Assembly (NCBI RefSeq): GCF_007828955.1
Contig: NZ_VIVR01000001.1
Coordinates: 3,596,001 to 3,660,000, forward strand
From: Kitasatospora atroaurantiaca
GTDB taxonomy: Bacteria > Actinomycetota > Actinomycetes > Streptomycetales > Streptomycetaceae
Direction: 5' to 3'
Length of the DNA stretch: 64,000 bases
Positions 59,041-64,000 of the stretch are shown in pieces. The position numbers were made by a program, and so were the translations under genes. The notes under the pieces are model-generated. The model worked only from the letters and a program-made list of their open reading frames with translations. It made no database searches and was not told the DNA's origin. How positions within the stretch are numbered: the first letter of the stretch is position 1; the number at the start of each line of letters is the position of its first letter.

Positions 59041-61233
59041 CTACCGTGGCGCGACCCGAAGCGCCCAGGCGACTTCGCGCCCAATGGCGAACGGGTCGGC
59101 CTGACTGGTCACGTTGACCACCACGCCGCCCCCAACTCCCCCGGCATGGTTGGGAATCACGGTCGATCCGCGCGGCAGGTTGACCCACTCCGGTCCGCGC
59201 TCACCCACGCGGGTCAGGCCGGACGTCGGGCCACCCATGGCGCGGATGCGCGGGATCGGGTTCGCGGGAAGGTTGATCGCCACCGGGCCCCAGCCCAGCC
59301 GGTCCGGGATCGCGCGGTTCAGAAGATCAATCACGGTGTTGATCGCGCCCTTCGCGGCGTCCAGCACGGCCGAGCCGATATCCCCGCCAAAACTCGCGAG
59401 TTTCGACAGCCCGGACCCAATGCCGTTGATCAGTCGCGAGCCAATATCCATCGCGGCATTGCCGATCGCACCCGCCATGGCAAGGATGCGCTGAGGCAGC
59501 GTCACAAAGAAATTGACGACCGTGTTGAACGAGCTCCGGATGAAATCAACCACGTATTGGAAGGCTCCGACCGTGGCGTTCTTGATCGTGTCCCAGTGTT
59601 TGATGATGAGGCCGGGTCCGGTGAAGTTCAGGAAGAGGTTCTTCAAGAACTCGAAGACCTGTTGGATCTTCTGCCAGATCCACTCGAAGGCTTCGGCGGT
59701 CCATTGCTTGATCTTGTCCCAGTTGGCCCAGATCAGCGCGGCCAGGGCGACCACGATAGCGATGATGATTCCGACCGGTCCCATGGCGATGAGCCACGCA
59801 GCGGCCATGCGGGCAGCCTGAACGAGTGCTTCCGCACCCATGGCTATCCAGCTACCAACCACCAGGGCCGCTGAAATGACGGCCTGGGCAGCCGACTTGA
59901 TCCAGCCGCCCACGACGGCCCAGTGAGCGAGCACCTGACTTGCGGCGCTCGTCGTCGCGGTGGTGGTGCTGGTCACCCAGGCAACGGCGTTGGCAACGGC
60001 CGCCGTTGTGGCGTTCACGCCCCAGGCGATCAGCGCGGGCAGCAGGACGACCGTGATGACGCCCGCCAGGATGCCCAGCGGTACCCGGTACTGATCCACG
60101 AATCCGGCCGCCGCGCCGATCGCGCTGCCCACGTCGTGAAAGTGACTGGTGACCTTCTCCAGGATCGGCAGAACATAGTTGGCTGTCAGGTCAACCAGGT
60201 ATTGCTGAGCCTGCCGCCCGAAGGCCGCAAGGCGCGTGCTCGTGTTGTCGTTGAGGGTGTCACCTGCCTTCTGAGCCGCGCCGGCCACCTGCCCCAGACC
60301 GGCAACGGCGGTGCTCGGGTTCATCGCGCCCAGGGCCTGGCCCAGGTCTTCCGCCTGAGTGCCGAACAGGCCGACGGCAACCGTGTTCTTGTCAACGGGG
60401 TCCTTCAACGCCCGCATCTTGTCGAAGACTTGCTGTGTTGCCTCAGCTGCCTTCGGGCCGCCCTGGGCAATGGTCTCCGTCATCTTCTTCGCGTCAAGGC
60501 CGAGCGCCTTGTACGCGGCTGCCGAACCGGCTGAGCCGTCGATAGCGCGAAGTGAGAATTCCTTGATTGCGTCGGCAGCGAGATCGGAGTCACGGGCGCC
60601 CGCAGCGAGTGCCTGGTTCATGAGCCCCAGGGCCATCGGGGCACTCATGCCGACCTTCTTGAACTGAACGGAATACTCGTTGAACGTGTCTAGAAGATCC
60701 TCGTTCTTGTTGATCCCGAGCTGTGTTCCGCGAACGAGCACATCCATGGCTTCGTCAAAGTTCTTGGCAAGGCCGGTCTTGACCATCTGTCCGGCCGCAT
60801 TGGCGGTCGGGCCGAGGTCTTCGCCCATGACCTTCGAGACGTTCATGAGCTTCGCGCCGATTCCTTCGATCTGATCGGCCGTCGCTCCGGCGGGTACAAG
60901 CCCCTGTTGCCAAAGGGATTTCAATCCCTCGTTGACCTCTTCGACGCTCTCGCCCAGGCCGTCACCGAAAATCTTGCCCGCTGCCGCTCCGAGCGTCTTC
61001 GCCTGCTCCGGCGTCGCCCCGATCTGAGCGGCGAGAAGGTTGTTTCCCTTCGCGCGGTCCATCGCTTCGGACAGACCTTCCGTCAGCCCCGCCGCGACAG
61101 CGCCACCCCCGGCGAGAGCGAGAGCACCGGCCTTCTTCCCGAAGGTGTCAACGTCCTTCGCGGCCTCTCCGAGCGAATGCGCCAGCTCGGTAATGTCCCC
61201 CAGAAGGGTAATCTTGATCGGCTTAGCCGACAC
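59041..61233 (-). CDS. Tail tape measure protein
   Basis: 730 residues from a GTG (start somewhat uncertain). Features of tape measures: helical N-terminal region with a repeated Ala-rich pattern (GATPEQAKTLGAAAGKIFGD), central phage tail tape-measure domain, several hydrophobic helices (LGILAGVITVVLLPALIAWG, WLIAMGPVGIIIAIVVALAA) and a Gly/Ser C-terminus. It sets tail length; a length of about 730 residues predicts a tail near 110 nm by the usual proportionality. Confidence 0.9.
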   Translation of the reverse strand: MSAKPIKITLLGDITELAHSLGEAAKDVDTFGKKAGALALAGGGAVAAGLTEGLSEAMDRAKGNNLLAAQIGATPEQAKTLGAAAGKIFGDGLGESVEEVNEGLKSLWQQGLVPAGATADQIEGIGAKLMNVSKVMGEDLGPTANAAGQMVKTGLAKNFDEAMDVLVRGTQLGINKNEDLLDTFNEYSVQFKKVGMSAPMALGLMNQALAAGARDSDLAADAIKEFSLRAIDGSAGSAAAYKALGLDAKKMTETIAQGGPKAAEATQQVFDKMRALKDPVDKNTVAVGLFGTQAEDLGQALGAMNPSTAVAGLGQVAGAAQKAGDTLNDNTSTRLAAFGRQAQQYLVDLTANYVLPILEKVTSHFHDVGSAIGAAAGFVDQYRVPLGILAGVITVVLLPALIAWGVNATTAAVANAVAWVTSTTTATTSAASQVLAHWAVVGGWIKSAAQAVISAALVVGSWIAMGAEALVQAARMAAAWLIAMGPVGIIIAIVVALAALIWANWDKIKQWTAEAFEWIWQKIQQVFEFLKNLFLNFTGPGLIIKHWDTIKNATVGAFQYVVDFIRSSFNTVVNFFVTLPQRILAMAGAIGNAAMDIGSRLINGIGSGLSKLASFGGDIGSAVLDAAKGAINTVIDLLNRAIPDRLGWGPVAINLPANPIPRIRAMGGPTSGLTRVGERGPEWVNLPRGSTVIPNHAGGVGGGVVVNVTSQADPFAIGREVAWALRVAPR

Positions 61234-61270
61234 TCTCCGGCCCCCGATCCCCCGTTACTGTCCGCATAGC

Positions 61271-61337
61271 CCGCGGGAGAGTTTTCGCAGACACAGAGTG
61301 ACAATGTGACTCTGTGCTGATTAAATCCCTCCCGCGG
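61271..61337 (-). other. Nested hairpins between tail chaperone and tape measure
   Basis: An outer stem CCGCGGGAG/CTCCCGCGG (61271-61279, 61329-61337) encloses an inner stem CACAGAGT/ACTCTGTG (61292-61299, 61309-61316), which is extended by CAG/CTG after a bulge. The 117-bp gap has no gene. It could tune expression of the tape measure relative to the chaperones. Confidence 0.6.
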
Positions 61338-61350
61338 AATATACGGAGCG

Positions 61351-61548
61351 TTATGTCATGACGGGCGTTCTCCGCTCGCCACTTCCCCCACCCGACCGAC
61401 CACGGGAAGAGCGCCCCTCAGCCCGCTCCCGTGCCTCAATGTCGTCGGTCATCTGCTCCACCAGAGCGTTGAAGTCCCTCAGCGGCATAGCGCGCACGTC
61501 TGCCAGGGTGAGCCCCCGAAAATGCCCCAGCAGACGAGCGCACGTCAC
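61351..61548 (-). CDS. Tail assembly chaperone, second frame
   Basis: 65 residues if started at the GTG that overlaps the upstream TAG (TAGTG). CARLLGHFRGLTLADVRAMP then LRDFNALVEQMTDD is typical of the frameshift (T) part of tail chaperones. The frame stays open upstream into the first chaperone, so a fusion product made by -1 frameshifting is possible. Confidence 0.72.
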   Translation of the reverse strand: MTCARLLGHFRGLTLADVRAMPLRDFNALVEQMTDDIEARERAEGRSSRGRSGGGSGERRTPVMT

Positions 61549-61814
61549 TACGCGCTGAGCGCGGAAGGGTCCGCCTTCTTCTGCTTAATCGAGATCCGGA
61601 GCCGACCGGCATCCGCAATGGAAAAGGTCGGATCGGTCCGGCGCTTGATCACGACCGCCATAGCGCGGAGCATCTTGCCCCGACGGACGCCGGGCTGAGC
61701 GAGGGAATCGAGCGGCGCGTCAATGATCTCCTCGATCGTCTCGATCTCCTCAATGGACAGGGAGTCGATATCGACGGAAAGAAGCTCGCCCATGTCAGCG
61801 GTGTTCTTGGCCAT
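61548..61814 (-). CDS. Tail assembly chaperone (G-like)
   Basis: 88 residues; AGGAGA precedes the ATG. An acidic N-terminus (MGELLSVDIDSLSIEEIETI) and a helical middle (GVRRGKMLRAMAVVIKRRTD) match small tail chaperones immediately before the tape measure. The stop overlaps the second-frame start. Confidence 0.75.
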   Translation of the reverse strand: MAKNTADMGELLSVDIDSLSIEEIETIEEIIDAPLDSLAQPGVRRGKMLRAMAVVIKRRTDPTFSIADAGRLRISIKQKKADPSALSA

Positions 61815-61826
61815 TTTCGGTGTCTC

Positions 61827-62255
61827 CTAGCTCTCAAGCTTCTCGCGGATCACGTCGGTGATCTCGCGTTCGTACGTCTCCGACACCTCGTCGGAGGTTC
61901 GCGCCATTGCCCGGTATAGGAACCGGTTCGCTCTGATGTGCCGCTTCGGGAATCCGAAGTGAATTGCCCCGGCGTACGGCACCCGAGAAGCCGAACCCGC
62001 CTTGATCACAGCGCTGTTCGCAGATGCGAGAACCGTGATGGACTTCTCCAGCTTTCCGGGCTTGTACTTCTTCGAGTCCTTGCGGGACCGGTGACCGCTC
62101 GGCGCGGTCTTGCGCGCTTCCGGTTTCACGATCTCGGCGGCAGCCTTGTTGACCTCACGGACCCGCTTGTTCAGGTCGGAGTCCTTGAGCTGCCGCAAGG
62201 CGCGCTTCAAGTCGTCCAGCCCCTCAACGCGGACCGTGAACGCGGAATCAGCCAC
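61827..62255 (-). CDS. HK97 gp10-like tail completion protein
   Basis: 142 residues from the GTG at 62255, which overlaps the major tail gene end. FTVRVEGLDDLKRALRQLKD and VPYAGAIHFGFPKRHIRANR fit the gp10/tail-completion family. It acts at the head-tail joint or tail end. Confidence 0.75.
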   Translation of the reverse strand: MADSAFTVRVEGLDDLKRALRQLKDSDLNKRVREVNKAAAEIVKPEARKTAPSGHRSRKDSKKYKPGKLEKSITVLASANSAVIKAGSASRVPYAGAIHFGFPKRHIRANRFLYRAMARTSDEVSETYEREITDVIREKLES

Positions 62256-63246
62256 CGGAAGGCGGAGCCGGCGGGGTCGCGGACGGCTCAACGTACGTGA
62301 CCCGCATGGCCGGTGAACCGTCGCCGGGGTCGAGCACCCGGAAGGGCAGCTTCATCGCGGTCACGTCGTCAACGGACGCTTCCGGCGACTCGCCCGTGAG
62401 CTGGATTGCCGGGAACTCCCAGCGCATCGACGTGCCCGGAGTGAGCCCCGCAAGGTCGATGGTCAGGCCCAGGATCTCACCGGCTAGGAACGCCTCGTAC
62501 AGGGGCAGCGTCGCGTCTGTGAACTCGCCCTCGAACGAGCCTTCAAAGGTCGGCACAGCGGCCCGTACGGGCTTGCGCTTGAGCGAGCTGCCCCGCAGGA
62601 ACCGGCGGTCGGTCTTGAGCCCCAAGTCCGCCTTGATCTCCAGCTTGGACGCGTCAACCGGGGCCGACACACCTGCCCGCTTGAGCGTCAGGGCGGTACG
62701 GGTCCAGTCGTAGGCACGGGCGCTCGCCGGGTAGACCGGGGCGAGGATCTGAGCCGGGACCTTCGTGTGTGAGACGTCCTGGAAGTCGAAGCCGACCTTG
62801 AGCCCGACGGCCCCCTTGAGATCGGCCGTCAGCGTGAACTCCGTTGCCACGCAACCGATGTGCTTGTAAGCGACCCGCGTTCCCTCAACGGTCGGGCGGA
62901 CCATCTGAGCCGTCCACGACGGGGCACCGGAGTACACGCCGGTTTCGAGAACGTGAGTCGTCTTGCCGCCCGCGTCCGTCGCGGTGTGCTTGTCGAACAC
63001 CGCCCGGAGCACGTCCCCCGCGCCCACGTCCAACAGGTCTAGCTCAAGCTCGCCTTCCCCGCCCATGTTGATGATCGTTCGCCGGTCGGCGCGGGCGGTC
63101 TGTAGGCCGGCACGGAAGCCCACCGACTCAATGAACTCCCGACTCACCTTCCACGAATCGGACTTGCCCTCGTAGCCGGTCAGTGCGGTAGCGGCAGTTC
63201 CGTAGTCGGACTCAGCGCCGATACCAATGGATGCGTCTAGCGCCAT
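62248..63246 (-). CDS. Major tail protein
   Basis: 332 residues from the ATG at 63246 (GGGGGGG upstream). The start ALDASIGIGAESDYGTAATA, repeated beta segments and a C-terminal RWEFPAIQLTGESPEASVDD match siphovirus major tail tube proteins. Its position before chaperones and tape measure agrees. Confidence 0.88.
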   Translation of the reverse strand: MALDASIGIGAESDYGTAATALTGYEGKSDSWKVSREFIESVGFRAGLQTARADRRTIINMGGEGELELDLLDVGAGDVLRAVFDKHTATDAGGKTTHVLETGVYSGAPSWTAQMVRPTVEGTRVAYKHIGCVATEFTLTADLKGAVGLKVGFDFQDVSHTKVPAQILAPVYPASARAYDWTRTALTLKRAGVSAPVDASKLEIKADLGLKTDRRFLRGSSLKRKPVRAAVPTFEGSFEGEFTDATLPLYEAFLAGEILGLTIDLAGLTPGTSMRWEFPAIQLTGESPEASVDDVTAMKLPFRVLDPGDGSPAMRVTYVEPSATPPAPPSGG

Positions 63247-63254
63247 GGCCCCCC

Positions 63255-63686
63255 CTAGGTTTCTCGTCCGCGCACCCTCACGCGGACTGTCAGCGCGCTG
63301 TACGCGCCGTCTGTGGTCTCCGCCGTGTCCACCTGGGCGGACTCCGGCCGTACGTCGATCAGCCCAGGCACGGCCCCCAGGTCGAGGGAGCGGCAGGCTT
63401 CGGCGATGTGCTCACGAAGGCCGTAAACGGCCCGCTCCGCCACGATCGGCCCACCGGGCGAGATGACGAGCGCGTGAGCTTCCACAACCCCGCTCACGGC
63501 CGTCGGCTTGCGTCCCCCCGCCCGCATGGCGACAGGCTCAAGGTCGTCTTCGGTGGTCTCCCCCAACCACACCTGAGAGCGCCTGTCCGCCTTGCCCGTG
63601 TCCGCGAAGGTGCATTGCACCCCAGCGGGAACGAGCACCTTGAGCCGGTCGAACAGGGCAACCTTCGCCTCAAAGATCAGCGTCAC
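63255..63686 (-). CDS. Tail terminator-like protein
   Basis: 143 residues from the GTG at 63686 (AGGGGC upstream). IFEAKVALFDRLKVLVPAGV and LREHIAEACRSLDLGAVPGL suit the small tail-terminator class that sits just before the major tail gene. Sequence-only recognition is weak. Confidence 0.6.
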   Translation of the reverse strand: MTLIFEAKVALFDRLKVLVPAGVQCTFADTGKADRRSQVWLGETTEDDLEPVAMRAGGRKPTAVSGVVEAHALVISPGGPIVAERAVYGLREHIAEACRSLDLGAVPGLIDVRPESAQVDTAETTDGAYSALTVRVRVRGRET

Positions 63687-63694
63687 GGCAGCCC

Positions 63695-64000
63695 CTACAG
63701 GAAGAAGAACGGCAACCGCACGCGGTACCTGTTCAGTTGGGCATTGACTTCCGGCAGGCTCGTCGGACGCCAGTTGCCGCCCGCCTGGGCCAACTGGATT
63801 GAGCCGAACTCGGATTGAAGCTGTAGCGCCCGGTCCGGCACCCGCGACACGAGATCTAGGCAGTACTGCCGGGCGAGCGTCCGCACACACCACCGGATCG
63901 TCTCCGGGGGCGCGTCGGTCCCCTCCCACTTGCGACCCGTGTAGGTCTCGACCGTCTCAACGGCGTACGCGAGAGCGTCACTTACCGTCTGATCGGGGAA
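63695..64000 (-). CDS. Head-tail connector protein (partial, runs off window)
   Basis: About 101 residues are visible from the window edge to the stop at 63695. DALAYAVETVETYTGRKWEG and TIRWCVRTLARQYCLDLVSR are typical of gp6-like connector/adaptor proteins. The start lies beyond 64000, so its length is unknown. It confirms that head genes continue to the right. Confidence 0.7.
   Translation of the reverse strand, partial: FPDQTVSDALAYAVETVETYTGRKWEGTDAPPETIRWCVRTLARQYCLDLVSRVPDRALQLQSEFGSIQLAQAGGNWRPTSLPEVNAQLNRYRVRLPFFFL

Noticed and set aside
33155..64000. Integrase gene for the element
   Set aside because: No serine or tyrosine recombinase motif was found in any frame I read; it is probably beyond the right edge.
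1..64000. tRNA or rRNA genes
   Set aside because: No cloverleaf with matching T-loop GTTCRANNC and acceptor pairing was recognised, and no rRNA signature was seen; a proper covariance-model search was not possible.

Overview
The window is high-GC actinomycete DNA, most like Streptomyces or Kitasatospora. Signs include GH92-ricin and lipoprotein-maturation genes, paired TetR/MerR/PadR/ECF regulators, frequent GTG/TTG starts, and proteins resembling the SCO2400 family. It falls into two unequal halves.

Bases 1 to about 33,150 are ordinary chromosome with many small regulator-plus-target units. These are: a divergent NmrA/TetR pair; an SDR-ECF sigma pair; a CMD-family protein facing a lipoprotein; a secreted Ig-domain protein; a PadR-ABC-FtsX operon with 4-bp overlaps; a fused double hydrolase divergent from a MerR regulator; small GYD and hypothetical genes; a TetR regulator divergent from a membrane protein; an aldo/keto reductase; a methyltransferase; a secreted GH92 mannosidase with a ricin-type lectin; a rare MFS-Lnt fusion; a VOC protein; an MMPL-DinB operon; two tandem zinc-ribbon/TM paralogues with conserved 140-bp leaders; a hydrolase; and an ECF sigma-SRPBCC operon. 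Relics lie near 7.2-7.5 kb, at 14.6-15.0 kb and at 31.9-32.9 kb.

At about 33,155 a HhH-GPD DNA-repair gene is cut after some 31 codons. From there to the end the DNA looks integrated. Bases 33.2-39.8 kb carry a cargo or lysogeny-like module: GntR with three operator repeats, XRE/TPR regulator, degenerate NUDIX, DUF397-like protein, JmjC oxygenase and several tiny zinc or membrane proteins. Bases 40-64 kb are a siphovirus prophage transcribed entirely leftward. Reading from the right end it encodes head-tail connector, tail terminator candidate, major tail protein, tail chaperones, tape measure, Dit/Tal-like tail proteins, fibre, a likely moron, endolysin, holin and dNMP kinase. These are followed by an RecB-like nuclease, a phiC31-gp3-like recombination directionality factor, a split cytosine methyltransferase, a nuclease, a primase-helicase, a family A DNA polymerase and a sigma-like protein. 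Neither integrase nor immunity repressor is recognisable here, so the right end must lie beyond the window.

The most striking unexplained signal is in the prophage non-coding DNA. One palindrome with core CCTACGGACGTCCGTAGG sits in nine intergenic gaps. A second motif, GGGAAGTCNTTGCGCTC on the transcribed strand, sits just upstream of six gene blocks. Together they look like a phage-specific promoter plus operator/stoperator network, possibly served by the phage sigma-like protein. A second oddity is the methyltransferase locus, where two overlapping frames both read like cytosine-methyltransferase sequence.
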